In this document: piece after piece, positions 1 to 11,268 of the stretch | Layout: each line of letters begins with the position of its first letter | Numbering within the stretch: position 1 is the stretch's first letter | Assembly (NCBI GenBank): GCA_947646735.1 | Contig: CANTFK010000756.1 | Span: forward strand, 124,001-188,000 | Origin: Peronospora farinosa | Taxonomy: Eukaryota; Oomycota; Peronosporomycetes; Peronosporales; Peronosporaceae | Length of the DNA stretch: 64,000 nt | Reading direction: 5' to 3' | Made by a program: the position numbers and the translations under genes | The notes under the pieces: generated by a model | Databases searched by the model: none | The model's input: the letters and a program-made list of their open reading frames with translations, nothing else | Told to the model about the DNA's origin: nothing

Positions 1-577
1 CACCACCGCACGCGGAGGTAAGACGGTATAACAGCTTCCTTGCGCTGCTTGAAGGTGTTTTCGCGTAGTACGTGGAAGCATCATTACGAAGTGCCCGTCT
101 ACAACTTTCGACAAGTTAAGCAACCCTAATGATAGGGAGGCAACGAGCGTGATGTTTGAGGTCTTGTTGAAACGTTAAAGGTTGATGATCTGATGCAAAT
201 TCTAGTTATAGGAGAAAAGCTGAAAAGGAACTTGCCTCAGATCGGATTTCATTAGGTTCGAAAAGGAACGAGATGTTGGGCAAACACGTTATCTGTAGAA
301 CATTCGTTTGAAGTGATTCATACGAGGTAACGATTCTCGCTAAGAAACATTTGAAAGTACTACTTTTTTGTTTACGAATAGCAAAAGCGGATGTCTTGAA
401 GCGCATAAACCAAAATTTGAAGAGATGCCGGCTACATAAACTATGAACAGTACAGCCAGAAGAATAAAATTGAAGCATATAATACTATTTGGGAACTGGG
501 AACCAAGTGCAATATCAAATTTAGCTCTGAGGTAAACAGTGTGTCGATTTTGACTACATCTTTGGTGGAGCCAAATG
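1..577. other. Probable retroelement internal remnant, no intact gene
   Basis: No convincing coding region is seen. The last bases before the LTR at 578 contain TTTTGACTACA, which resembles the TTGACTACA found beside the LTR of the complete Gypsy element at 57490-57511. I infer that this stretch is the decayed leader/internal end of a related element whose coding strand was minus. The longest open frame (206-478, minus, 90 codons) has no recognisable domain. Confidence 0.35.
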
Positions 578-1205
578 TGTAGCGGAGCTACACAGCTCTT
601 AAGTCATTGGAAGCCTAATGAGGCCGGTAGCCATTTCGTTCTATAGAACTACGTAAAAGAGACGGCTAAAAGCCACTTAGGTATAAGGAACTAATTAACG
701 ACTAAGAAGTTGCTTTGTTTAAAGAAGAAGGAGTGACTTCTACTCGACAAGCTAGAAGCTTAGAGGTTCAGAGAACCAACGCACAGAGTGCAAGACAAGC
801 TAGAAGCTTAGAGGCTCAGAGAACCTACGCACAGAGTGCAAGACAAGCTAGAAGCTTAGAGGCTCAGAGAACCTACGCACGAAGTGCACAAGAGAACAAG
901 TCAGAGAGACTTGCGATCTTAAGATCAAAAAGAGAATCCATTTTATGTATGCATTAAGATTATGATGGATAATCTACTCTTAGTATCTTACACTAGATTA
1001 ATTACTATGAAAGTAATTATAGTATACCATCGTCTGCTATTTGGGTATGAAATCATATAATCATTAGTGTATGCTGAACATAGTACTACTGTAACAGTTA
1101 TGGAACCTATACCGATAGTATAAGGTATTACTGATACCTTATAATATCACTCATCTATATCACCCCTTTTTAAAAGGATTACAACCGTTGTGTAACCCCA
1201 TTACA
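578..1205 (-). mobile_element. Diverged LTR of a Gypsy-type element related to the complete copy at 50237
   Basis: The sequence begins TGTAGCGGAGCT and ends CCCCATTACA, matching the ends of the 639-bp LTRs at 50237-50875 and 57512-58150 with many internal differences. It contains three 48-bp tandem copies (from 746, 794 and 842) of a unit including GCTAGAAGCTTAGAGG; these are in frame and create a spurious 80-codon ORF. It also has a hairpin (arms 1120-1128 and 1134-1142) where the younger LTRs have a different hairpin. The flanking 5-mers (AAATG before, ACAAG after) do not match, so this is not a clean solo LTR with target duplication. Confidence 0.75.
746..889. repeat. 48-bp tandem repeat, 3 copies, inside the diverged LTR
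   Basis: Three consecutive 48-bp units starting at 746, 794 and 842 share GACAAGCTAGAAGCTTAGAG and a CAGAGAACC core. The intact LTRs at 50237 and 57512 carry two looser copies of the same motif, so the unit has expanded in this older copy. Confidence 0.85.
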
Positions 1206-2865
1206 ACAAGCCTTATATAGGGCATGTGATCATAAAGTGAGAGATAAGAACCTAGATTAAGTACCCAACACTAGAACTAAATTATGCAGAACTATTTCTA
1301 AAAATATTACCGAAATGGTACGATATTACCGATATAAATACAGTAGTATATCTCATACTAAATACCTCCGAACAACAATACACCATATCGAATATCATAC
1401 CATGGTGTAAGAAGTTTACTAGCATAAATGACAAAAGACTCTGCTTTTCAATCGGTTAGAGCAACAATGACTATATCTAATACGGTGAAAGAGCCATAGA
1501 ATGGACACTGACGTGCTGTACGTTGGTCGACGCAGCTTGGCCTTCGTGAGTTCGCTAAGCAACAGCTTTTGTCGTCGCTTAATGAGGCATATCGCATGAG
1601 GCCACTCTTCCTAGCACCCATCAGGGAAGAAAGAAACTGGCAGAGTTTATTCAGGAGATGAGATCACTAATAATGCAGCTATGAAAGCATCAATTTGGTC
1701 ACTTATACCGTTTGTGTGGAAAGCGTTTATCCACACGAAGGTAGTATTTTGTTGCTAATTTTGATGAGGTGATGGACAAAGTGGTGAATGCTAAGCAACT
1801 TCAAGCCAGCTTGAGCTTATTGGCGGTGATGATATATGTACAACAGGAAGTTGGAGGACCTAAGGCCACACCCTTAAAGAGCGGTTGAAGGAGTTGACGG
1901 GGAGAACGCTGTTCGAGACGCAGTTTACAGTGAATTTTGCAAAAGACAAAGCCGATCTGCTATTCAAAGCCATTGCTATGCGTTATCTGGAAGGTCGGCT
2001 CGCAGCTGAGGCTGAACGACGTCGTCTGCAGGATCATATTGCACTTCGATCAATTGAAAGGACTTCAAGGGCTGGGCGAGAGATACATGATTATTTGTAC
2101 TTAAATGCAGCTTTGCAAGATGATGGCTCAAGCAAAGCATGATGTTGTAGACCCAATGACTTCATTTAAGCTCACAGATATCCGGAGCAAATGCAACGTA
2201 CAAGCAAACTAGCAACGTTTTGATTGTGCATACTGCCGAAGCTCCGTTAACTATCAGCAGCCCAGAGCTACAGGGTTACGTAAAGAAAAATAAAGTACAT
2301 CGAGAAGTCAGATTTGCAGACGGAAGATGCAGCGTAGCAATGGAATGACCCGATGTATGAGACTAAGGGTGCTATGTCCCCAACTATAAAAAATGCGTCA
2401 GTACGACCAACTTGGCAGCGCTCACGACGCTTTGGCTGCAGATGTTGCTCAGATGTCCGAGTCTGCGAGAGTTTGACGATGCAACTAATTTCTTAAACCT
2501 AAAAAGATGGCTAGTGGTGCGTCGTGGGCATGAGTGCTTCCTTTCATCAACAAATGACCGTCAATACAGAGGTGCGTCCAAGTGGAAAGCTATTTTAAAC
2601 CAAAGTTGTTCACCACAGCACCACATCGCTCAGGTAACTCCATTCAAGATGCAACTCAGTGCTTTTCCTACAAAGGCTTTATCTAAGATACAAGTTCTAA
2701 TTACGTACTACAGACAAAAAACTATTTGTCGCATCATCGTCCATTGACAATGCTTAGAATCAAAATAGACGACACTCCAAGATCACGAAAGTGTGCCGTT
2801 TCAAGTGTAAATTTAATATTATTGTCCAAAAGGTTCTAGCCGATGCTCTTCGAATACGACCATAC
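1206..2865. pseudogene. Decayed coding relics of unknown origin
   Basis: Plus-strand frames carry coding-like stretches interrupted by stops and frame changes. The best lies at about 1770-2142 (an amphipathic charged stretch with EAERRRLQDH) and a weaker one at about 2400-2750. No family could be assigned. Position beside an LTR and absence of an intact start-to-stop gene suggest transposon- or duplication-derived debris. Confidence 0.3.
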
Positions 2866-5800
2866 TTATCTTTTCTGGTGATTCAAGAAACGCAGGGATA
2901 GCAGCGCAAGAACACGAAACACCGCGATGAAGATAAACACGTACCCGAAGTACGCCCACATGTCCGAGTAATTCATGCCAAAGACAGACCCCACGTACTC
3001 CTTAATAGTGATGTGGTCGATCGACACCGGTAGGCCCGTCACTGGCTGACAACCCAGCTGAGAGCCAACGTTCTCGTATACCTGCATGCTCTCGTTCCAC
3101 GTAGGGTCCACGTCACACTGACCAAATACCAACGATCCCAGAATCGCCAGCGGGTACCGCTGCGGCGTGATGGTGTACAACCATTTGTAGCCGCTCGGAA
3201 TGGCATTCGCAGGTGGATTAAAGCCCATGAACAAAAAGAAGATCGAGTTCATCAGCACGCCGATGATAGCGGCGACCTCCACACTCGGCAACGCGTACGC
3301 TAGGAACTGGCCCATGTATGTCTGTAGTAGAATCAGCAGCGACACGTTGATCCAGTACAGCAGCGCCGTGTCGAAACCGGTGAAGCCAACCATGAAGAAC
3401 CATGTGAACGTGAAGATAAAGCCGCTTGCAAACACGTACGGGATCTCCGCTAGCGTCGAGCCTACAAAGTACCACAGCGCATTATACGTCTGAGCGGCAC
3501 GCTCACGGTAAAATGACTCCCTCTCCTCGCACGAGATAGGCAACACACTGTTGAATGACACGATGCCGTTAAACAGCGTCGACATGAACACCATGCCCAC
3601 ACCGCCATTGATGCCCTGATACGTCTGGTAGCCGCCGTTCAAGAACAGAAAACCGAACACCAGCGCCAGCAAAAAAGTCACGATGAAACGAGTTAGGTTG
3701 TACGACGGCGTGCGCCAGTACATCTTCATGAATCGACCCACCAGGAAGCGGGCCTGCGTCCACGAACTTGCTGCGCGCTTTCTTGTAAACACCATCTCCG
3801 GGTAATCGGGCGACGGGATCGTCACGCCCTCTTGTGCCAAGTCCGCGTCCAGAATACGCTTCGTCTCGCTCTTCTTAAAAGCATCTACAAAGTCGGTCGT
3901 ACCGGCATCATGGCCCACGCCGGCGCCAATAACTTCCAGCATCCACGTCGCCGGGTTGTAGCCTTTCGGAAGAGGAGCCGTGCCAGGTATCGCTTCAAAA
4001 TACTCCACCAGCTTGTGGCACTTCTGACCAAGCTCACCCACAAATACAGTCTCCCCGCCACGCTTTAGCAGAAGCAGGTTATCAAACAGGTAAAACACCT
4101 CCGACGACGGCTGGTGGATCGTACATACGATCGTGCGGCCGCTGTCCGCCACCTTGCGAACACCATCCATGATCATCTTTGCCGATCGAGCATCCAGGCC
4201 GCTCGTGGGCTCATCCAAGAATATCACGCTGGGCTGAGCAGCGATCTCCACACCAATGGTCAAACGCTTCATTTGCTCCACAGAGCTGCCACGGATGATC
4301 TGGTCCGCAATGTTCTGCATGTCCAGCAGGTCCAGTGCCTCATCCACCGAATCGTACTTCCTGTCATCAGGCACGCTGCTATCTTGGCGAAGAAACGCAC
4401 TGAAAGTGAAAGCCTCGCGGAATGTCGACGCCTCCGAGTGAACGTCCATCTGCTCACAGTAGCCCGTGCAACGACGGATGGCCAAATTGTTCGCCTCATA
4501 GCCGTTCAGCAGAATCTTTCCCCTGATCGTGCCGTCCGTCTTGCGGCCGGCAATCACGTCCATCAGCGTCGTCTTACCAGCACCCGATGAGCCCATCAGA
4601 GCCGTCACTGAACCAGGCATCGCGAAGCCGCTAACACCCTTCAGCAGATCTAGCATCTCGTTCGTGTTCTTTGTGTTCGGCACCGAGTACCACAAGTCCT
4701 GGAACGCCAGCGTTACCGGGATGAAGTTCTTCTCGCGCTCCTTTACCTCAACGACAAAGGCCTTTCCATTGCTGTAAGAATTGCTCTTCTTCGGCGTCGC
4801 CACCAGCGCGTAGCTGCTATCCTTGTCCTCGTCTACGGTCTTCTTGGTCAGAATCGTGTGCTTTGGACTCTCGTACCGTTTATACTCCAGCACTAGGCAG
4901 CCTAGAAACATAAACACCACGTACGCCACGATCATGAAGATGATGCCGTAGATGATCCACGACTTCGCGGACGGAACGTCATACAGTGACAAGTAGTACT
5001 CGCCCATGTACACGTCGAAATCCGAGCAGTAGTCCACGCCCTTGTATACGCACACCTCAAACACCGACGAGCGGTACTGGTTCACGGCTAGACTACGTAA
5101 ACACCACGCGATTGGATTAATCCAGTAGAGCCACACCAGCCAGTCCGGCATTTGGCTTTTGGCAACGATAAAGCCGGCGAACACCACAAAGAACAGGATT
5201 GTGACCATACCAATCGGCTTCGACACGTGTAGGTTCGGCGAGATCGACGCGATAAAGAAGAACCACGCTGCGAACGCCAGGTCCGTCAGAATCAGCATCA
5301 TCAGGTAAATGATGAACGCGCTCGCCGAAGATACGAAGCCGCACATCCAGTACACCAACGGACCGAACACGATGGTCTCTGCGACCGCCAGCGGGATCTG
5401 GGACACTGAGCATGAGAGCACGTACGACGCCGTGCGGTAGAAGTTGGCACCACGTTGCTTGTAGAAGATGTCGCGGGCAGCCATATATGTTGGGATCTGC
5501 GAGGCCTGGCCCAGCGACAGAAACAGTACCACCTGGAAAAGTACACCCAAAATCACCTGAACGTTCATCGGGTCCACGTTCCAGAACGTCGACCCGTTGA
5601 ACAAACCCATAACAATTACCATAATGCCACGGCCCTTGAGAAACGCCGTGTTGCGCATGTTCACCTTGTTCTGGCGCTCCATTAGTGTCCATGTGTTGTC
5701 CCAAAACGACTGGTGAAATTCTGGCATCGGGTCGATGTCGTTGCTAACATTCTTCAGCAGCTGCGGATCATATGGGGCTTCCAGCGCCGCCAGCATCTCG

Positions 5801-7077
5801 CGGTGGACACTTGAGCGCCGAAAATGCTCTGCAAACTCGCTCGCCCGTCGCGGGTAGTGGGCCATCCCAGATGGTAGTGCCGACTCGTGCTTATATTGCT
5901 TATTCGTTCCCAAATCTAGCAGGTAATCGGCCACATCACATTCAGGTGAACACTTGAAACCCAAGCTCTCAAAGTAGCCCATCACCTCAATGCGCGGGCC
6001 ATGGTACATGACTTCGCCCTCGTTCAGGATGATCACGTCATCAAACAGCTCGAACACTTCCGGGGTGGGCTGCAACAGCGCGATCACCACTGTCTTCCGT
6101 AGTTTCTTGGCGATACTGCGCTGTGTCTTGATAATGTCGAAAGTTGCAGCACTATCGAGACCCGTACTGATCTCATCCATGAGCGTCACGTACTTCATGC
6201 CGAACTCCATCTCGCCAGTCGTCACGCGTTTGCGCTCGCCACCGGACACGCCGCGCATCATGCCGTTGCCCACAATGGTGTTCTGGCAGTATTCCAGACC
6301 AAGCTGCCGGATTACCACATCCGGATAGTGCGTGTACAGCGCCTGCACCGCATCCAGAGCGGCCTTGTTCTCCTCCGAAGTACCCCTCGACAGCTTCTTC
6401 TCGGCGCGCTGGGACATCTCGCCACCGCAAAAACGGTGTGCGTACTCGAGGGTCTCCTTAACGGTGAGTTTGGGAAAGTGCTTATCGCGCTGCGTCACGT
6501 AGGCCACAAATTGAGGCAGACGTCGCGTGATGTCGGCCTGTGCAACGCCATTGTACGTCACGTCGCCCTCGATCACCACGTTCATGTCAATCGGGAAGCG
6601 ACCACTCAGCACCTTCATGAGCGATGATTTGCCTGAGCCGGGCTGGCCCAGCACCAACGTCATGGTGCCTGGCTTGAGTACGCCACTAGCGTTGCGTAGA
6701 ATCTCTTTCCGTACCGTGTATTTCTTGGCCGACAGCTTGACCAAGCTCTTCCTGATCGTGTTCCAAATTGTCGGCAGCTCAGTCTTGCTCTCATTATCAT
6801 CGATCACCATCACGTTTACGGCAATCGACAAGTTATTATAGCGCACTTCCATTTGCGGCATGGTACGACCTAATGCGGCCTCAAAGCGCGTGGCCATATA
6901 GTCATGCAGTATCTCCGGCCCATAGGCCATGAGTGCCGCGCCAGACTCGTGGCCTGGCGTCTTTTGGTTCAAGGTGGGTGACATGGCAGAAGTTCGTAGC
7001 TCACTGAGGTTCGAACTCTGGCTATTTATAGGTGTCAATGTCTGTCTAAAGTGGTCGATGTCGCAGTTGCGGTGCAA
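2866..7077 (-). CDS. Full-size PDR/ABCG multidrug ABC transporter
   Basis: A single uninterrupted 1403-codon frame encodes a full transporter in the order NBD1-TMD1-NBD2-TMD2, the reverse domain order typical of the pleiotropic drug resistance (ABCG) subfamily. NBD1 has Walker A GQPGSGKSS near residue 145, signature VSGGERKRVT near 277 and Walker B TLMDEISTGLDSA near 298. NBD2 has Walker A GSSGAGKTT near residue 830 and Walker B IFLDEPTSGLDARS, but its signature is degenerate (VEQMKRLTIG instead of a VSGGQ-type motif), which is usual for asymmetric PDR pumps. Each TMD shows about six hydrophobic helices. The family exports hydrophobic toxins and lipids across the plasma membrane at the cost of ATP. 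Length matches oomycete PDR proteins. The start is the first Met of the open frame; an internal Met at residue 32 is an alternative. Confidence 0.96.
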   Translation of the reverse strand: MHRNCDIDHFRQTLTPINSQSSNLSELRTSAMSPTLNQKTPGHESGAALMAYGPEILHDYMATRFEAALGRTMPQMEVRYNNLSIAVNVMVIDDNESKTELPTIWNTIRKSLVKLSAKKYTVRKEILRNASGVLKPGTMTLVLGQPGSGKSSLMKVLSGRFPIDMNVVIEGDVTYNGVAQADITRRLPQFVAYVTQRDKHFPKLTVKETLEYAHRFCGGEMSQRAEKKLSRGTSEENKAALDAVQALYTHYPDVVIRQLGLEYCQNTIVGNGMMRGVSGGERKRVTTGEMEFGMKYVTLMDEISTGLDSAATFDIIKTQRSIAKKLRKTVVIALLQPTPEVFELFDDVIILNEGEVMYHGPRIEVMGYFESLGFKCSPECDVADYLLDLGTNKQYKHESALPSGMAHYPRRASEFAEHFRRSSVHREMLAALEAPYDPQLLKNVSNDIDPMPEFHQSFWDNTWTLMERQNKVNMRNTAFLKGRGIMVIVMGLFNGSTFWNVDPMNVQVILGVLFQVVLFLSLGQASQIPTYMAARDIFYKQRGANFYRTASYVLSCSVSQIPLAVAETIVFGPLVYWMCGFVSSASAFIIYLMMLILTDLAFAAWFFFIASISPNLHVSKPIGMVTILFFVVFAGFIVAKSQMPDWLVWLYWINPIAWCLRSLAVNQYRSSVFEVCVYKGVDYCSDFDVYMGEYYLSLYDVPSAKSWIIYGIIFMIVAYVVFMFLGCLVLEYKRYESPKHTILTKKTVDEDKDSSYALVATPKKSNSYSNGKAFVVEVKEREKNFIPVTLAFQDLWYSVPNTKNTNEMLDLLKGVSGFAMPGSVTALMGSSGAGKTTLMDVIAGRKTDGTIRGKILLNGYEANNLAIRRCTGYCEQMDVHSEASTFREAFTFSAFLRQDSSVPDDRKYDSVDEALDLLDMQNIADQIIRGSSVEQMKRLTIGVEIAAQPSVIFLDEPTSGLDARSAKMIMDGVRKVADSGRTIVCTIHQPSSEVFYLFDNLLLLKRGGETVFVGELGQKCHKLVEYFEAIPGTAPLPKGYNPATWMLEVIGAGVGHDAGTTDFVDAFKKSETKRILDADLAQEGVTIPSPDYPEMVFTRKRAASSWTQARFLVGRFMKMYWRTPSYNLTRFIVTFLLALVFGFLFLNGGYQTYQGINGGVGMVFMSTLFNGIVSFNSVLPISCEERESFYRERAAQTYNALWYFVGSTLAEIPYVFASGFIFTFTWFFMVGFTGFDTALLYWINVSLLILLQTYMGQFLAYALPSVEVAAIIGVLMNSIFFLFMGFNPPANAIPSGYKWLYTITPQRYPLAILGSLVFGQCDVDPTWNESMQVYENVGSQLGCQPVTGLPVSIDHITIKEYVGSVFGMNYSDMWAYFGYVFIFIAVFRVLALLSLRFLNHQKR

Positions 7078-9379
7078 ATTGAAAAATGACTTACCATTTC
7101 ACGTGGCGGCAATGACAAAAAAAACTGCGCGCGTAATCAATAGGAGTCGTCTCATAATCGCATGCACATCTATGTTGATGCATCAACCCTAATCATCACA
7201 TTGGATCAACGACTTGTATGAAATACTTTCGCCTCACGTAGGACGAGCGTGTCGACTGTATCCATCTTCGTGCTTCAAAAGGACGATTCTCGATGCAGCA
7301 GTCATTCCAACAGGACGCAATGATGAAGCCTGGTGCGAATGGATCTACTTATTTGGCGGGACAAAACGCGATCCGACCCCGCAATGTGCGAGCAATCAAA
7401 GTGTAAGAACGGTACTACTCTAACGCGCACCGCTTGTGCGACCATACAATGCTTTGGTGATTTGCCGAGTGGTGTCCAGCTCTTGTGACGTAGACATCAG
7501 GGACTGACGTCTTGTACAATCCCAGGAGCACAAGGATTTTTTTTGGGGCGACTTACTGGTGGGATCAGAATCCTTGGATAGTGGATGACAAGGAGATTAT
7601 GCTATCAACTCCAATCAACACAGAAGTATTCACTGCTAGACGTCTGCACGCTAGCTGACTGACACATTCGACGAGTTTAAACACTGACTCACCGTATTCG
7701 GCTCCCAAATTCTGAGCTTAGTAGACGTACCATACAATTTTTAAACTAGGGCTATGGGCAACAGCCATAGTGATGGCAAGTCCCTATCTGCACGAAGCAG
7801 AAGTAATGCAGATACCGGCTCAGCTACGCTGCGAAACGGACCTGAGGTACTGAACAAGTACACGTGGACATTTATAAGTCAGGGGGTTGGTTACACACGG
7901 GCGCCAGCAGCACACGCCAGCGACAACATCGCCCTTGTCGCCCTTTATCAAGCCAGCAACAGAGTTCATTGAATCATCGACCACATGACTAATGTGCCTG
8001 AAACTGATTAAGAGGAGCTGGTGAATCTACAACAGCGAACACGAAACACGGGGCTTGTATTCACAGCGTATCCGCAGCTACATAGGTTCCCATGGAGCCT
8101 CCCACCCTCATTCACAACATACACGCTTTCAAAAGACTACAATGCCAACCGTTATATCGCGCCAAATAAAAGCTACATCCAGTACTAACGGCAAAACTCA
8201 CCAGGCTACAACACCGAGACGGCTCACACGATGGTCCCGATGTGGCACTTACCGACCCATCTCTGAAAACACGGAGACACTCTTACGTAATACCAGGTCT
8301 GGGAATGCTACAGAGTATTTACCCATCAGATGGATTTGTACTTCCCGGACGCGACATGGGCTCGACATGCAAGAGGTTTCTGGCCTGTGCCGGGCAACAT
8401 AGAGGACTCCTACACATCCCCTGGGACTGCGACGGTACGTCTAGGTCATAAGCATACATCATCACGCAGTGGAAACGATCGAAGGTATCATCCACTCAAA
8501 TGGTCTTGTAAAAACAAGCAGCATTTTTGCGTTCGGCACCGAAGCTACCTCCGAGAGAGCATGCGGATATCAAGCACGTGTTCCCAGACAGCGCTGACAT
8601 CGTTGGCCAGGCCTGGAAAAGAATATGGTGGATAGCGTGCTTCGTCTGCGTAATCACGCTCTAGATTCAACGGAACTGGAGTAACATAAGCAGGATAGTG
8701 CGTCCATGAAGCAAGAGGTAGCGGACGTCACAAAGGTCCTTCTTTGCCAACTCGAAGCGGTCACTATCAAGGAATAACGGAGATATAGGGATGTGAGCAA
8801 TGACGTCTACCTCTACCTAGCAACGGAAATGTTTCAAGACACCATCGTCATTTGGCAGCCGGTACTGCAGTCCTCGTAACTGGCAGGAGACATTTCCTCG
8901 GGTACTTGAATGGCTGAGAACTTTACATAAGTCGTGTAAGCCATAACGGTAACTAGACAGTCTGTTAACAAAAAATATGCTCGAACAATCGAATTACTTC
9001 GAGATGAAGTAGATAGACATTTTAGTTGTGTGCTCCAATTCACAGGTCCATCAACTTACACCTCATAGTGACTGGTACTTCATGGACGAAGCGTATGATT
9101 ATAAAGAGCTACATTAGTTACGTTCCGTTAGCAAGGTAAGTATCGGTCACTATGTGTTCTTGACCTTCCATTGAGTCTGCGTTATGCATGCTTGGCTCAC
9201 CACTTCAAGAACCTCCATACATTTAAATGATCGCACATTCCTTAATATTATCGATCGATGACACTGCTGAATGATAATGCCATTTGCGCCCAAGATTCTC
9301 GTTTACCTCGTGGGCTCCGTCCTAACATGCCACTGTTCATGAGGACCAAATCCCGGGACGCCGTGCGCGGTACTGATGG
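7078..9379. other. Gene-poor intergenic region with a possible coding relic at 7754-8640
   Basis: No intact gene is supported over 2.3 kb. Between about 7754 and 8640 the plus strand alternates between frames with protein-like composition (for example MGNSHSDGKS at 7754 and DLYFPDATWARHARGFWPVP near 8330), broken by several stops. I could not assign a family. The remainder (7078-7750 and 8640-9379) shows nothing recognisable. Confidence 0.4.
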
Positions 9380-10988
9380 ATGCATAACCGACCAATCAGA
9401 GTCCAAGCGACCTTGCGCTCAGATATGCCCGGCAGTAAACGCGTTCAAGCGGAGTCTTTGACAAGCCAAATATTACCTCGAGAGCAAGTGTCATTCACCA
9501 CTGAAGTGAATAGCTCGTCAGATATCATGGAGCCCCTCATGGCAAAAGATCGGCAGACGAGCCGACAAGATTACGGTAGTACTTTGACGTGTCAAGGGCC
9601 ACTGGAAGATGACGATAAAGTGGCGATCAGCGACCAGGTGATGGTATCGGCTATTGCTAACCTCAGCACTGCTGTATGTCACATATGCAGTTTGAGGTTG
9701 AGTTGTTGTTGATCTGCTTGGTTATACTGGCTGATTGTGGGTGTTGTGGATGCTGCAGTATAATTTGGCAGTGATCAATTACGCGTTAATGATGTTGCAG
9801 CGGTCGTATCCCGATTCAAGTCCAGAGCTGCGGTCCATAGTGGATTCATGTTCATTAGTGGGGGCCATTGTGGGGCAGCTCACATTCGGCTATGTAGGGT
9901 CGGTCATGGGACGTAGAAAAGGAATGATCTTTACACTGCTGCTATCCATTTTGGGAGCTGCAGCGAGTGCAATTCTACCGTGGGGCAACGACTCCGTTTA
10001 CTATATCTTGGCTGCTTGTCGGTTCATGCTCGGTGTAGGTGTAGGAGGGGTTTACCCGCTGTCAGCAGCTTCGGCGGTGGAATCTACCGACAGTAATGAC
10101 GAGCTGAAGAAGAGCAAAGTGGTGGCGGCGGTATTTAGTTTTCAGGGCATCGGACAGCTACTCGCACCGCTTATGGCCTACATCATGCTGGACCTGAATA
10201 CTCAGCGATTCATTGGGTGGCGAGTGCTGTTGCTAATTGGTGCGTTTCCTGGATTGTTCGTACTGCGACGAGCATTTCAAGTCAAAGAGGATCTGACACC
10301 ATCACCTCTAACTCTGCCGATCGACCAGAAGAAGATGAATACGAAGACGTCTTCCAGATTTAAGCTGTGGGATAAAGTGCTAGAAAGCTCTTCGCTACAG
10401 CGCAAACTTTTTGGTGCATGTGCAAGCTGGTTTCTCTTCGACGTCTCCTTTTACGGGAACGTCATTTTCACGCCTATAATTGTGCAAGATACTTACGGCT
10501 TGGATAAACATCACTTCGCAGATGTTGCTCTTTGCTCTTTGGTTGTGGCAGCCATTGCTCTGCCTGGTAACCTGCTCACTGTATTAGTTGTCGGCAAGAT
10601 GAGCTTTAAGACGATTCAGATACTGGGCTTTGTTGTCATGGCTCTACTGTTCCTGGCTCTCGGATTGTTCTACGATCAACTACTGGATCACGACTACAGA
10701 CGACTCCTGCTAGGGATGTATGCGCTTACATTCTTTTTCTCGAATTTTGGACCAAATGTCGGTACGTTTTGTCTTCCAGCGGAGCTTTTCGCAGAAGATG
10801 TGCGTGTTGAGCTCAATGGTGTTGCTGCAGCTGTCGGAAAGCTGGGTGCTGCGCTCGGGGCAGCATCGTTTGGCATCATTGAAGCACGGTTTGGCGTATT
10901 ACACCTACTAATGCTCAGTGCAACGGTCTCTCTATTAGGAGCACTAGTCACGTACAAGTTCATCCCCACAAAACACTACACCACTTAA
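9380..10988 (+). CDS. MFS transporter, phosphate:H+ symporter-like
   Basis: Two exons are inferred: 9380-9673 and 9759-10988, with an 85-bp intron (GTATGT donor, CTGCAG acceptor). The join keeps frame and fuses SAIANLSTA to YNLAVINYALMM, which restores the first transmembrane segment that is otherwise cut. The protein (about 507 aa) has a hydrophilic N-terminus of about 90 residues and then about 12 hydrophobic helices. Family marks are GRRKGM after TM2, GVGVGGVYPLSAASAVES in TM4 and LPAELFAEDVR late in the protein, closest to the PHS phosphate/H+ symporter group of the major facilitator superfamily. The substrate is inferred only from these motifs; sugar or other organophosphate transport is possible. 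The start could also be the Met at 9425 or 9527. Confidence 0.85.
9674..9758 (+). other. Intron of the MFS gene
   Basis: GTATGT..CTGCAG, 85 bp, phase 0. Removing it joins two frames into a complete first transmembrane helix. Confidence 0.85.
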
Positions 10989-11268
10989 TGTGGAGCATGT
11001 AAACGAGTGCTCTAGCTGCTTATTGTTATTATATTGCTTAAGTATCCAACATTGTACTTCACGATGTAGTCGCACTTAGCGACTTACTTAAATCTCTCCT
11101 TATGACAAGCCCTGTCAATGTGGTGCACATTATGTCATGTGATTGGTCAATTTCCTATTCCCTCTATCATATGATATATTCTTAACCTGAGGTAAAAAGA
11201 TTCGTGGCATTCCCCCCAAAACGCAAGATTCTCGAGAACTTATCAGCTCAATTGATCTTATCAGTGTC
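10989..11268. other. Intergenic spacer, nothing recognised
   Basis: AT-rich 280-bp spacer between the MFS stop codon and the ATG of the CENP-B-like gene. No ORF, RNA gene or clear terminal inverted repeat of a transposon was seen. Confidence 0.5.

Noticed and set aside
715..957. 80-codon frame with ARQARSLEAQRT repeats
   Set aside because: It is produced by a 48-bp tandem repeat inside an LTR, not by a gene.
3200..6841. Many plus- and minus-strand frames inside the PDR transporter gene
   Set aside because: They are shadows of the 1403-codon gene, whose motifs are complete.
7009..7030. GGTTCGAAC-like tRNA T-arm sequence
   Set aside because: It lies inside the coding N-terminus of the PDR transporter and no cloverleaf could be built around it.
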